The notes under the pieces: generated by a model
The model's database searches: none
What the model was told of the DNA's origin: nothing
What the model saw: the letters and a program-made list of their open reading frames with translations, nothing else
Translations under genes and position numbers: made by a program
Shown: positions 26,111 to 34,401 of the stretch, piece after piece
Position numbering within the stretch: position 1 is the first letter of the stretch
How the letters are laid out: every line of letters begins with the position of its first letter
From: Ancylobacter sp. TS-1
Lineage (GTDB): Bacteria > Pseudomonadota > Alphaproteobacteria > Rhizobiales > Xanthobacteraceae
NCBI RefSeq assembly: GCF_009223885.1
Contig: NZ_CP045144.1
Coordinates: 2,108,001 to 2,172,000, forward strand
Reading direction: 5' to 3'
Length of the DNA stretch: 64,000 nt

Positions 26111-26153
26111 CCGGCCGCGGACGTCCCCAGACCCCCGGGACGCCCGCGGCCGG
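26111..26153 (+). terminator. Strong hairpin after the UrtA-like gene
   Basis: CCGGCCGCGGACGTCCC pairs with GGGACGCCCGCGGCCGG, a 17-bp stem with one A-C mismatch and a 9-base loop, starting 30 bp after the stop codon. No U-run follows, so it could be an atypical terminator or an mRNA-stabilising structure separating urtA from the ferredoxin gene. Confidence 0.5.
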
Positions 26154-26226
26154 ATTGCCCACGGCCAAGATATCCATGGCCAAGTAACCATGGCCCGGGC
26201 GAACATTCCTGCGAGGAGACGAGGCC

Positions 26227-26547
26227 GTGCCCCGTGTCACCTTCCTTCTGCCGGACGGCACCGGCGAAACGATAGAGGCGAGCGCCGGGGCCAGCCTCAT
26301 GCGCGCGGCGGTGACGAACGGCATCGAGGGCATCGAGGCCGAATGCGGCGGCGCCCTCGCCTGCGGCACCTGCCATGTCCAGGTCGAGCGCGGTCTCGAG
26401 ACCTTCCCGCCACCCGCCGCCGCCGAAGACGACATGCTGGATGCCATCGCCGGCGAACGCACGCCGCTCAGCCGCCTGAGCTGCCAGCTGATCCTGACGG
26501 CCGAGCATGACGGCCTCGTCGTCCGGGTGCCCCCGGCGCAGGGCTAG
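26227..26547 (+). CDS. 2Fe-2S ferredoxin, adrenodoxin type
   Basis: A 106-residue ferredoxin for single-electron transfer in the cytoplasm. The cluster ligands are in ECGGALACGTCHV (C-x5-C-x2-C) with the fourth Cys in RLSCQLIL near the C-terminus. The N-terminus (PRVTFLLPDGTGETIEA) is the usual beta-grasp start. Translation should begin at GTG, preceded by GAGGAGACGAGG. In adrenodoxin-type ferredoxins the partner is often a ferredoxin reductase plus an oxygenase or cytochrome P450; none is adjacent. It faces the Crp/Fnr-type regulator gene convergently. Confidence 0.88.
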   Translation: MPRVTFLLPDGTGETIEASAGASLMRAAVTNGIEGIEAECGGALACGTCHVQVERGLETFPPPAAAEDDMLDAIAGERTPLSRLSCQLILTAEHDGLVVRVPPAQG

Positions 26548-26612
26548 CGCGCCGAGCGTCGCCGGCACCTGCGGCACGCCTGGGCGCGCCGTCCAATGCC
26601 GGAGCGCCCCTT

Positions 26613-27302
26613 CTACCGGCGCCGGACGGCGTAGATGGATTCGAGCTTGCGCTCGCCGCGCGCGACCTCGATGAGCGCGGCCCGGTCGAGGATCGACATC
26701 GCCCCTTCCTTGCCCATGTCGATCAGCCCGTCCTGCCGCAGCCGGCTCATGCAGCGGCTGACCGTCTCCAGCGTCAGGCCGAGCCAGTCCGCCATGTCGT
26801 TCCGGCTGAGATGGAGCGAGAAGCTGTCGGGCGCCTCCGGCCCGAACTGCGCGGCAAGGTCGAGCAGGGTGGCGGCGACGCGCTCGCCGGCGCTCTGCTT
26901 GCCGAGCCGCGTGAGATGACCGAGCGCACGGCTCAGCATAAGCTGGCGGTTCTGCTCGGCCATGGCGGCAAGCTGGTCCGCCGGTGCCGCGACAGGCTCC
27001 AGGCAGGTGGCCGCGAAGGCGACGGCCTGGCACTGCATCCGCTCCATGAGGCCGGCATCGATCAGCCGGCCCGGTCCCAGAATGTCGAGGATCTGCCGTC
27101 GCTCGCTGTCAAGCTGGCGGTAGAGGGCGATGCAGCCATCGGCGAGACGGTAGAGCTGTCCGGCCACGAGGTCATGTGCCAGCAGCGGCTCGCGGGGCTC
27201 GATGAATTCCGGCTCGGGCCGCGTCGGGCGCAGCCGCGCTAAGGCGGGCAGATCGAACTCGACCTCGATCAGGGGTGAGGGAGCGACGGGATTGAGGAAC
27301 AT
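26613..27302 (-). CDS. Crp/Fnr-family transcriptional regulator
   Basis: A 229-residue regulator with a cNMP-binding-like beta-barrel at the N-terminus (FIEPREPLLAHDLVAGQLYRL), a dimerisation helix, and a C-terminal HTH_Crp domain. The recognition region LSRNDMADWLGLTLETVSRC has the E-TVSR pattern of FNR/FixK proteins that bind TTGAT-N4-ATCAA-like sites. The N-terminal Cys cluster of true FNR is absent, so it resembles FixK/NnrR-type proteins. It lies at the downstream end of the cbb3 cluster and could control it. The start MFLNPVAPSPLIE was chosen because the frame upstream is Arg-rich and unlike the family; no strong ribosome site is seen. Confidence 0.82.
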   Translation of the reverse strand: MFLNPVAPSPLIEVEFDLPALARLRPTRPEPEFIEPREPLLAHDLVAGQLYRLADGCIALYRQLDSERRQILDILGPGRLIDAGLMERMQCQAVAFAATCLEPVAAPADQLAAMAEQNRQLMLSRALGHLTRLGKQSAGERVAATLLDLAAQFGPEAPDSFSLHLSRNDMADWLGLTLETVSRCMSRLRQDGLIDMGKEGAMSILDRAALIEVARGERKLESIYAVRRR

Positions 27303-27390
27303 CGGGATGATCCGGCATGGGAAGCCCGGCCCGCGACGGGAGCGGCGGCCTCCGGATGAACGATGACGGGCGCACCCGTCGCGACAACGT

Positions 27391-27834
27391 TCAGATGCCG
27401 GCGGTCGGGGGACCTCGTGACGAGATCCGGTAGAGCGGCGCCGGTGCGATCCTCGCCCGGGCGAATGGCAGCGGCTTCGCCTCGCGGCGATAGTCCGCCG
27501 GCGCGAAGACATGGCAGGAGGGGACGAGCAGGTCCGGCGTCGCCGTCAGGCGGCAGGCCTCGCAGCCGGTGCGGTGCTTGGCCGATGCCGGTCCGCCGTC
27601 CTCGTCCCCTGCCGCGAGGCAGAGCACGGGAAGCGTCCCGTCCGGCAGCGCATAGGCGGAGAGATCGACCGTTCCGACAGTGGCGGCGCCCGCCGCCGGG
27701 GGGCGGTGAACCGACGCCACGAAGAGCAGGGCACAGGCGCACAGCACATGCAGCAGCGTCGACGCGAGCGTGCCGCCGCGCCGGCGGGACGATGCCGCCG
27801 CGTTCCGGTTCCCGCGTGAGTTGACCCGTGCCAT
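27391..27834 (-). CDS. Small hypothetical protein with CxxC motif
   Basis: Not recognised. The 147-residue protein has a basic N-terminus and one hydrophobic helix (LLHVLCACALLFVASV), probably a signal anchor. A Cys-containing region follows (VLCLAAGDE, HRTGCEACRLTATPDLLVPS). The TGCEACRL motif followed by a Leu-rich stretch recalls DUF2946-type small proteins found near copper and cytochrome-oxidase genes, but the match is weak. It lies between the Crp/Fnr regulator and the TauE/SafE-like gene on the same strand, so a link to metal handling for the oxidase is possible. Codon usage is as GC-rich as in its neighbours. Confidence 0.55.
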   Translation of the reverse strand: MARVNSRGNRNAAASSRRRGGTLASTLLHVLCACALLFVASVHRPPAAGAATVGTVDLSAYALPDGTLPVLCLAAGDEDGGPASAKHRTGCEACRLTATPDLLVPSCHVFAPADYRREAKPLPFARARIAPAPLYRISSRGPPTAGI

Positions 27835-27893
27835 CGTGCCTTGAGACTACCGCGCGCGGAGGCCGGCGACATTGGACAATATGTCCACGCCGG

Positions 27894-28589
27894 TCAGGTC
27901 AGGCAGAGGGCTTCCCACGCCGCGCCGGGCATCAGCGCGCTCGCCGTCGCCACGAGGATGAGCGCCAGCCCGGCCGCGACGCGGATGCGCGGCGCGAAGG
28001 CGGCGCGCCGCAGCGCGGTGACGCCGAAGGCCGTCGCCATGACGGAGGGCAGCGTGCCGAGCCCGAAGCCGGCCATCACCACTGCGCCGCCGCCCCCGCT
28101 TCCCGCCAGCATGGCGTAGAACAGCGCGCCATAGACCATTCCGCAGGGCAGCAGGCCCCAGGCGGTGCCGGCGAGGAACGGCCCGGCATGGCCGCCCGTC
28201 CGCGCCAGCCGGCCGGGCGGACGCATCAGGCGGGTGAGCGGCCCGGTCAGCCGGTCGACGAAGGTCAGCGCCGGCGCCACGCCGATCATCGACAGGCCGA
28301 TCCAGCCCAGCGCCACCGCCGCCGCCCAGCGCAGGACCAGATGCGCCCCCGCCTGATCGAAGGCGCCGTAGAAGCCGGAGCCGACATAGCCGAGGAAGCC
28401 GCCCGCCGCGACATAGGAGGCGATGCGCCCGAGTTGGCTGGACAGCAGCACCCGCAGCCGGGCGGCGCGCCCCTGCCCCGGGTCGAACGCCATCAGCAGG
28501 CCGGAGGCGATGCCCCCGCACATGCCCGCGCAGTGCAGGCTGCTCGCCAGCCCCAGAAGAAGCCCGCCGATGAAGCTGAGATCGACCAT
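27894..28589 (-). CDS. TauE/SafE-like membrane protein of the cbb3 cluster
   Basis: A 231-residue inner-membrane protein with about six hydrophobic segments. The motif LGLASSLHCAGMCGGIASG near the N-terminus and AWGLLPCGMVYGALFYAML in the middle place paired cysteines inside membrane helices. This is the layout of the DsbD_2/UreH-type group often annotated as sulfite exporter TauE/SafE. Members next to ccoGHIS are thought to serve oxidase maturation, perhaps copper or thiol transfer, rather than sulfite export. It starts 10 bp before the membrane-protein gene stop region and follows the same strand as the cco genes. Confidence 0.8.
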   Translation of the reverse strand: MVDLSFIGGLLLGLASSLHCAGMCGGIASGLLMAFDPGQGRAARLRVLLSSQLGRIASYVAAGGFLGYVGSGFYGAFDQAGAHLVLRWAAAVALGWIGLSMIGVAPALTFVDRLTGPLTRLMRPPGRLARTGGHAGPFLAGTAWGLLPCGMVYGALFYAMLAGSGGGGAVVMAGFGLGTLPSVMATAFGVTALRRAAFAPRIRVAAGLALILVATASALMPGAAWEALCLT

Positions 28590-28598
28590 GCCGCTCCG

Positions 28599-29228
28599 TC
28601 AGCCCTGCGCCGGGCCGTCCTGCGGCTCGCGGCTGGATTCGACCGCCACCATCATCAGCGTGCAGATCAGCACCGGCACCGCCGCCAGCGCGGCGTAGAA
28701 GGCGACCTTTATGCCGATCGCGATACAGCCGAGCAGCAGCAGAAGCAGCGCGTTGACCGCCGTCATCGGCAGGTTCTCGGCGCTGAACAGCCCGGCCAGC
28801 AGGTCGCGCATGCGGCGCAGCAGCGTGACCGGCGCCCGGGTGGGGGCGAGGCTCGGCCGCTCGATCCGTCCCAACGTGCGGTCCCAGGCGAAGAGCAGCA
28901 GGCCTGCGGCAAGGGTGAGCGCCGCGACGGGGGGCAGCAGCACCAGACCGACCAGCGGCCGCAGCAGGGCCCAGACATGCCCGCCGAACCGGCCGAACGC
29001 CCGCCGCGCGCGGATGATGCGCGGGGCGAGGAAGAAGCCGCCGAGCAGCGCGAACATCCCCCCCGTGCCCGCCAGCGCAGCCGGCCAGCCGCCGAGATAG
29101 GCGCCGAGGGCGGTGGCCAGCAGCAGGTTCAGCAGGAAGGGCAGCGCGCGCGGCGTGTCCGTTGCCGGCTTTTCCGCGCGCGAGGCGGCATGCGGCACGG
29201 CGCGCTTCAAGGGCGTCATGTCGTTCAT
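28599..29228 (-). CDS. Unknown membrane protein coupled to ccoS
   Basis: Not recognised; 209 residues with about five hydrophobic segments (LPFLLNLLLATALGAYLGG, GGMFALLGGFFLAPRII, LVGLVLLPPVAALTLAAGLL and two near the C-terminus). A soluble loop rich in Arg lies between the third and fourth. The ATG overlaps the ccoS stop as ATGA, and GGAGG lies seven bases upstream. It therefore belongs to the ccoGHIS transcription unit. A role in cbb3 oxidase assembly or copper delivery is inferred only from this coupling. A longer frame upstream across ccoS is rejected. Confidence 0.65.
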   Translation of the reverse strand: MNDMTPLKRAVPHAASRAEKPATDTPRALPFLLNLLLATALGAYLGGWPAALAGTGGMFALLGGFFLAPRIIRARRAFGRFGGHVWALLRPLVGLVLLPPVAALTLAAGLLLFAWDRTLGRIERPSLAPTRAPVTLLRRMRDLLAGLFSAENLPMTAVNALLLLLLGCIAIGIKVAFYAALAAVPVLICTLMMVAVESSREPQDGPAQG

Positions 29229-29383
29229 CGGGGAGCCTCCGGTGAATCCTGATCGAGGAGAATGCGTTCGGCCGCCCCGTCGAGATCGTCGTACTGGCCC
29301 GCGCGCAGCGTCCAGAAGAAGGCGGCAAGCCCCAGCCCGCCAAGGGCGAGGGCGATCGGCACGAGGAAGATCAGCACGCCCAT
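29225..29383 (-). CDS. ccoS: cbb3-type oxidase assembly protein CcoS
   Basis: A 52-residue single-helix protein. MGVLIFLVPIALALGGLGL is the TM segment, and FFWTLRAGQYDDLDGAAERI is the conserved stretch shared by CcoS/FixS proteins. CcoS is needed for insertion of haem b and copper into the catalytic subunit in Rhodobacter. The ATG overlaps the ccoI stop by one base (TGATG). Length is normal for the family (about 50-70 residues). Confidence 0.92.
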   Translation of the reverse strand: MGVLIFLVPIALALGGLGLAAFFWTLRAGQYDDLDGAAERILLDQDSPEAPR

Positions 29384-31593
29384 CAGCCGCGCCCTCCGCC
29401 GGGCTCGCCCGCGCGCAGCGCATTGAGCGTGACGGTGAGCGAACTCGCGGCCATGGCGACGGCCGCGCCGAGCGGCGTCACCAGCCCGAATATGGCCACG
29501 GGGATCAGTGCGACATTGTAGAGCGCCGCCAGAACGAGGTTCTGCACGATGATGCGGTGCGCGCGCCGCCCGGCCCGCCATGCGTGGTGAACGGCGGCAA
29601 GGTCGCCCGGCGGCAGCACGATGTCGGCGGCGCTCTGGCTGGCGGGCGCGCCATGGGCGAAGCTCGCCGACACATGCGCGCCGGCCAGCGCGGGGGCATC
29701 GTTGAGCCCGTCGCCGACCATCAGCACGCGCCAGCCCTGCCGCCGCCACGCGTCGAGCCGCTCCAGCTTGTCGCCCGGCAGCAGGCCGGCGTGCCAGTCT
29801 GGCAGGCCCAGCACGCGGGCGACGCGCGCCACCGCCGCCAGACGGTCGCCGGAGAGGATCGCGACGGGCAGCCCCGCCGCGCGGAACGCCGCGACGACGG
29901 CCCCCGCCTGCGGCCGTAGCGCGTCCTCGAAGCCGAAGCGCACCGGCGCCCGCCCCGGACGCGCCAGCCAGATCTCGCTGTCGCCGTCTTCACCCGGCTC
30001 CGCCCTGCAGAAGGCGGCACGGCCGAGCCGCAGCTCGCCGCCGGGGACCGGGGCGCGAAGCCCCTCGCCGGGCACTTCCGCCCAGCCGGCCGGCGGCCCG
30101 GCGTCCGGCACGGCGGCGTGGAGCGCGCGCGCCGCCGGATGATGGCTCGCCGCCGCCAGACCCGCCGCGAGGCGGACAGCCTCGGGATCGTCCGGCCAGC
30201 GGGTGATCCGGGGCTGGCCGCAGGTGAGCGTTCCGGTCTTGTCGAAGGCGACATGGTCGATGCCGGCGAGCCGCTCCAGCGCGTCGCCCGCGCGCAGCAG
30301 CACGCCGCGCCGCAGCAGGGCGCCGGTCGCGACCACCTGCACCGCCGGCACGGCGAGGCCGATGGCGCAGGGACAGGCGATGATCAGCACGCTCACCGCA
30401 TGGAGCAGCGCCGGCGCGAGGCCGGCGCCGGCGAACAGCCACCAGCCCAGCAGCGTCGCCAGCGCCACGGGGTGGATGATGGGCGTCCAGATGCGGGCCA
30501 CGCGGTCGGCCAGCGCCTGCGCCGGCCCGCGCGCCTGCTCGGCGCGCTCCACCAGCCGCGCGACATCGGCCAGATGGCTGTCCTCGACGCCGGCGCTGGC
30601 GCGGATGCGCAGCGGCGCGGCGCGGTTCACGCTGCCCGCCAGCACCCGCGCGCCGGGCGCCACCGCCTGCGGCAGGCTTTCGCCGGTGACGATGGCGACA
30701 TCGAGCTCGGAGCGGCCGTCGATCACGAAGCCGTCCACCGGCACGCGCTCGCCCGGGCGCACCAGAACGCTCATGCCGGCATGCACCGCCTCGGCCGGCA
30801 GCACCTCGACCGTGCCGTCCGCGCGGCACACCGCCGCCCCGTGCGCCTTGAGCATCAGCAGGCGCTCGATGGCGCCGCGCGAGCGGGCCCGCACGCGGAA
30901 ATCGAGATAGCGGCCGACCAGCAGCACGAAGAGCAGCGCCGTCGCGCTGTCGAAATACACGTCCCTCCCCTGCCGCAGCAGCTCGATGACGCTGATCGCC
31001 GTGGTGAGGATCAGCCCGAGCGCGATCGGCACGTCGATATTGGTACGCCCGGCCCTCAGCGCGCGCAGGGCCGAACGGAAGAAGGGCCGTCCGGCGAAGG
31101 CGACCGCCGGCAGGGCGACGAGGCCGGCGAGCCACTGGAACAGAAGCTGCGTGCCCGGCGCCATATCCTGCGCCTGCCCGGCCCAGACCGCGAGCGAGAG
31201 CATCATGACGTTCGAGGAGGCGAAGGCGGCGATGGCGAGGGCGCGGACCAGCGCGCGGCCGGTCTGCGTGTCGAGCCGGGCGAGATGGGCGGGGTCGAAC
31301 GGCGCGACAGTGTAGCCCAGCGCCTCCACCGCGCCGGCCAGCGCGTCGGCATGGCGGGCCTCGCCGCGCCACTCGACGCTCAGCCGGCGCAGCGCGAGGT
31401 TCAGCCGTGCCTGCGTCACGGCGGGGTCGTCCCGCAACCGGCCCTCGATCGCCGAGATGCAGGCGGCGCAATGGGCGCCGGCGACGAGCAGGTGAAGCCG
31501 CTTCGCCTCGCCCTCGCTCTCGACGAATCCGCAGACGGAGCGCGGCGTCGGGTCCTCCATCGGGGGCGCGCCGGCGACGTAGGCGAGGCTCAC
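29383..31593 (-). CDS. ccoI: Copper-translocating P1B-type ATPase CcoI/FixI
   Basis: A 736-residue P1B ATPase that supplies copper for the cbb3 oxidase. Order: HMA domain with GAHCAACISAIEG near residue 40, six to eight TM helices, actuator domain (IVTGESLP), the ion-binding CPC in IIACPCAIGLAVP, the phosphorylation site DKTGT and the hinge GDGLNDAPAL. The GTG start overlaps the ccoH stop as GTGA; an ATG 11 codons later (MEDPTPRSV) is an alternative. CcoI-type enzymes export or deliver Cu to the periplasmic side for the oxidase and are not primarily for copper resistance. The gene lies between ccoH and ccoS as in the canonical cluster. Confidence 0.92.
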   Translation of the reverse strand: MSLAYVAGAPPMEDPTPRSVCGFVESEGEAKRLHLLVAGAHCAACISAIEGRLRDDPAVTQARLNLALRRLSVEWRGEARHADALAGAVEALGYTVAPFDPAHLARLDTQTGRALVRALAIAAFASSNVMMLSLAVWAGQAQDMAPGTQLLFQWLAGLVALPAVAFAGRPFFRSALRALRAGRTNIDVPIALGLILTTAISVIELLRQGRDVYFDSATALLFVLLVGRYLDFRVRARSRGAIERLLMLKAHGAAVCRADGTVEVLPAEAVHAGMSVLVRPGERVPVDGFVIDGRSELDVAIVTGESLPQAVAPGARVLAGSVNRAAPLRIRASAGVEDSHLADVARLVERAEQARGPAQALADRVARIWTPIIHPVALATLLGWWLFAGAGLAPALLHAVSVLIIACPCAIGLAVPAVQVVATGALLRRGVLLRAGDALERLAGIDHVAFDKTGTLTCGQPRITRWPDDPEAVRLAAGLAAASHHPAARALHAAVPDAGPPAGWAEVPGEGLRAPVPGGELRLGRAAFCRAEPGEDGDSEIWLARPGRAPVRFGFEDALRPQAGAVVAAFRAAGLPVAILSGDRLAAVARVARVLGLPDWHAGLLPGDKLERLDAWRRQGWRVLMVGDGLNDAPALAGAHVSASFAHGAPASQSAADIVLPPGDLAAVHHAWRAGRRAHRIIVQNLVLAALYNVALIPVAIFGLVTPLGAAVAMAASSLTVTLNALRAGEPGGGRG

Positions 31594-32066
31594 GGCGCCA
31601 CCTCCACCGTCTCGATGCGCTCGGACGTCCGGCCCGCGTGCGTCACCTGAAGGCGGATGGCCCAGTCGCCCGCCAGCGGCAGCCGCAGCGACGCCTCGTA
31701 GCGGCCGGGTCCGGCCGGGGTGAAGTCGATGGGCAGAAGCTGGGGAAAGCGGGTGGTGCGCTCGGCGGTGGCTGTGAGCCGGTCCACCGCCAGCGGCGCA
31801 CCATCCGCGCCCACCAGCGCGAGAGCGAGGCGGCCGGCGAGCGTGCCGGTCTGGGCGAAGGACAGGCGCGCCGACCAGTCGGTGGCGGCGGGCGTTCCAT
31901 GCGCCTGCGCCGCCGGCCGAGGGTCGGTGACAAGCCCGGTGAAGGTGCGGTTCGCCAGCAGCACGAACCACAGCTGAAGACCCGCCAGCGCCACGAAGAA
32001 CAGCACGAAGCCCGCCGGGATCCACAGGTCGCGGCGGGCGCCCGGCGCGGCGGAACCCCGGCTCAC
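31590..32066 (-). CDS. ccoH: cbb3 oxidase assembly protein CcoH/FixH
   Basis: A 158-residue FixH-family protein. One N-terminal TM helix (IPAGFVLFFVALAGLQLWFV) precedes a periplasmic beta-rich domain (LALALVGADGAPLAVDRLTAT, FTPAGPGRYEASLRLPLAGDW). CcoH interacts with CcoP/CcoN during assembly in Rhodobacter. The GTG start overlaps the ccoG stop as GTGA; no in-frame ATG gives the TM helix. A much longer frame upstream is shadow reading of ccoG. Confidence 0.88.
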   Translation of the reverse strand: MSRGSAAPGARRDLWIPAGFVLFFVALAGLQLWFVLLANRTFTGLVTDPRPAAQAHGTPAATDWSARLSFAQTGTLAGRLALALVGADGAPLAVDRLTATAERTTRFPQLLPIDFTPAGPGRYEASLRLPLAGDWAIRLQVTHAGRTSERIETVEVAP

Positions 32067-33529
32067 GATTCCGGCCCCCAGAAATAGCTCGGCACGCGGG
32101 CGAGTTCCTCGCCGCTCGCCGGGTCGGTCAGAACGAGGGTGAAGTCGCGCCGCCCGTGGGGAGCGGCGTCCCGGGGCAGCAGCACCAGCAGGCGCTCGTC
32201 CAGGCTGCGGCCGGCGCCCACGGTCACGGTGAGTGCGCCGGTCGGCGGCCGGTCGAGCGTGCCGAGGCGCAGCTGTGCGCCGTCGAGCCCTTCCGCATGG
32301 ATGACGACACGGGCCAGCTCCGCCCGGCGGTGGGCGAGGCGCAGGGCGTAGTCGTTGCGCACGCTGCCGTCCGACAGGCGCACGAAGGGCGGGTTGCGCT
32401 GCGGGTCGGCATGGGCGGTGACGTCCGCCAGCGTGGCCATGCCGTAGCCGGAAAGGCCGAAGGCCAGCAGGGCCGCGAGGCCGAAGGCCAGCGCCTTCGG
32501 CCGCAGCCAGTCGAGGCGCGGCGGGGCGAAGCCGGGCGCGGCCTGCGCGCTCTCGACATCGAAGCGGATGAGGCCGGCCGGGCGCTCCAGCCGGGCCATC
32601 ACCTCGTTGCAGGCGTCGATGCACAGGCCGCAGCCGATGCAGCCCATTTGCAGCCCCTTGCGGATGTCGACCCCGGTCGGGCAGACGGTGACGCAGCGCG
32701 TGCAGTCGATGCAGTCGCCGCGCACCGGCGCGGAAAACGCCGTCGCGTCGGCCACCAGCGCGATCAGCCCCGGCGTGCGGCCCGGATTGGCGAGATCCGG
32801 GCGCAGCATGTCGCGCTTGCGTCCGCGCGGCTCGCCGCGCCAGTCCTGATAGGTCACGACGAAGCTCTGCCGGTCCAGCAACGCCGCCTGGAAGCGCGGC
32901 CAGGGGCACATGTGCAGGCACACCCGCTCGCGGGCATAGGCGGCGAGCAGCCATGTCGTGCCGGTGAGCACGAGCACGGTCGCATAGGCGATGGCGGGCG
33001 CCCGGCCGGAGAGCAGCAGGCCCGGCAGGGACGGCGCGTCGATGAAGAAGGCGGTGAAGCCGACGCCGGTGGCCAGCGCGATCGAGATCCACGCCGCCGT
33101 GCGCAGCCGCCGCTCCAGGGCGCCCTTGCCGACGAGGCGGGCGATCAGCCGGTCAGCGGCGAAGAACAGGTCCGACCACACGGTCTGCGGGCAGGCGAAG
33201 CCGCACCAGACCCGGCCGGCGAGCGTGGTGGCGAAGAACAGCGCCAGCGCGCCGGCGATCATCAGGCCGACGGCGATCGGCAGGTCCTGCGGCCAGAATT
33301 CCAGCCCGAAGACGAAGAGCCGCCGCCCCGGCAAATCGAACAGGATCGCCTGCCCCGGCAGGGCCGGCCCGCGCTCCCAGCGCAGCCACGGCGCCAGAAA
33401 GAAGAAGCCGAGCATCAGGCCGGCCAGCACGGTCTTGATCGAGCGGAAGCGGCCGCGCACCGCGTGCGGGATGTCCGGCCGGACGACGGCGCGGGCGGGA
33501 GAGAGGCCCTGGAAGGTTGTCGCCGGCAT
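32063..33529 (-). CDS. ccoG: Cytochrome c oxidase accessory protein CcoG/FixG (RdxA)
   Basis: A 488-residue inner-membrane iron-sulfur protein with five TM helices. Two ferredoxin-type 4Fe-4S motifs are CIDCTRCVTVCP and CIGCGLCIDACN. Cys-rich membrane-proximal motifs WCGFACPQTVWSD and CLHMCPWPRFQ are also conserved in the family. CcoG is reported to reduce Cu(II) for cbb3 biogenesis. A C-terminal beta-sandwich (Ig-like, FixG_C) ends the protein. The ATG overlaps the ccoP stop as TGATG, so ccoNOQP and ccoGHIS are read as one unit here. Confidence 0.92.
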   Translation of the reverse strand: MPATTFQGLSPARAVVRPDIPHAVRGRFRSIKTVLAGLMLGFFFLAPWLRWERGPALPGQAILFDLPGRRLFVFGLEFWPQDLPIAVGLMIAGALALFFATTLAGRVWCGFACPQTVWSDLFFAADRLIARLVGKGALERRLRTAAWISIALATGVGFTAFFIDAPSLPGLLLSGRAPAIAYATVLVLTGTTWLLAAYARERVCLHMCPWPRFQAALLDRQSFVVTYQDWRGEPRGRKRDMLRPDLANPGRTPGLIALVADATAFSAPVRGDCIDCTRCVTVCPTGVDIRKGLQMGCIGCGLCIDACNEVMARLERPAGLIRFDVESAQAAPGFAPPRLDWLRPKALAFGLAALLAFGLSGYGMATLADVTAHADPQRNPPFVRLSDGSVRNDYALRLAHRRAELARVVIHAEGLDGAQLRLGTLDRPPTGALTVTVGAGRSLDERLLVLLPRDAAPHGRRDFTLVLTDPASGEELARVPSYFWGPES

Positions 33530-34401
33530 CAGCGTTCGCCTCCGCCCAGCGTATGGACATAGACGGCGAGCATGCGGATCGTCGCGTCGTCGAGCTTGGC
33601 GGCGAAGGCCGGCATCATCCCCATGCGCGGATGCGCGATCTGGCGCTTGATGGCGTCCCTGGTGCCGCCATAGAGCCAGATGGCGTCGTTGAGCTTCGGC
33701 GCGCCGAATTCCCGGCTGCCCTCGCCCCTCACGCCATGACAGGCGGCGCAGTTCTGCTGGAACAGCGCGGCGCCCGGCATGGCATTGCTGGCGGCCTCGC
33801 TCGCCTGCGGGTCGGAGAAGGACAGCACATAGTCGGCCACCTGCTCGATCTCGGCGGCGGACAGGCTATCGCCGAAGGCCGGCATCAGGCTGTCGCGGGT
33901 TTCCTCATGGCCGGAGCGGATGCCGAAGCGCACCGTCTGGTGGATTTCCGCGATCTGGCCGCCCCAGAGCCAGTCATCGTCGATCAGCGTCGGGAACTGG
34001 CCGATCTGGCCGCCCGCGCCGACGCCGTGGCACGGCGCGCAGTTCTCGTTGAAGGCGGCCCGCCCGCCGGCGATGGCGAAGCGGCGCAGATCCGGATTGG
34101 CCTCGATCTCCTCCAGCGGCGTCTGGTCGAGCCGCGCGCGCCATTCCGCCTGCGCGGCGCGGCCGGCGGCGACCTCCTCGGCGAACTGGCCCCGGCTGGT
34201 CCAGCCGAGCTGGCCCCGGAACACGCCGGTCGTCGTCGCGAAGGAGGGGAACAGCCACATATAGAGGAGGGCGACGAAGCAGGAGCCGAGGAACACCGTC
34301 ACCCACCAGTGCGGGATCGGCGTCGTCAGTTCCTTGATGCCGTCCCACTCATGACCCGTGGTGTTGTAGCCGGTGAGGTGATCGCGTTCAGGCGCAGCCA
34401 T
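33529..34401 (-). CDS. ccoP: cbb3 oxidase subunit III, dihaem cytochrome c (CcoP)
   Basis: A 290-residue membrane-anchored dihaem cytochrome c. The N-terminal TM helix (WWVTVFLGSCFVALLYMWLF) is preceded by the conserved EWDGIKELTTPIPHWW. Two haem c sites follow: ENCAPCHG and QNCAACHG, each with its downstream Met ligand region (SLMPAFGD, GMMPAFAA). CcoP accepts electrons from soluble cytochrome c and passes them to CcoO/CcoN. Two adjacent ATG codons exist; the second is 6 bases after GGGGAGG and is used here. The gene starts inside the last codons of ccoQ. Confidence 0.94.
   Translation of the reverse strand: MAAPERDHLTGYNTTGHEWDGIKELTTPIPHWWVTVFLGSCFVALLYMWLFPSFATTTGVFRGQLGWTSRGQFAEEVAAGRAAQAEWRARLDQTPLEEIEANPDLRRFAIAGGRAAFNENCAPCHGVGAGGQIGQFPTLIDDDWLWGGQIAEIHQTVRFGIRSGHEETRDSLMPAFGDSLSAAEIEQVADYVLSFSDPQASEAASNAMPGAALFQQNCAACHGVRGEGSREFGAPKLNDAIWLYGGTRDAIKRQIAHPRMGMMPAFAAKLDDATIRMLAVYVHTLGGGER

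Noticed and set aside
24726..26462. 578-codon minus-strand frame across urtA-like and ferredoxin genes
   Set aside because: It covers two recognised genes and their hairpin and has no domain of its own.
27828..29252. 474-codon plus-strand frame opposite the TauE-like and membrane-protein genes
   Set aside because: The translation is Gln/Arg/Pro-rich low complexity, typical of the antisense of GC-rich membrane-protein genes.
30118..33562. Long plus-strand frames opposite ccoI and ccoG
   Set aside because: Antisense of clear cbb3 assembly genes; no domain and an abnormal amino-acid composition.
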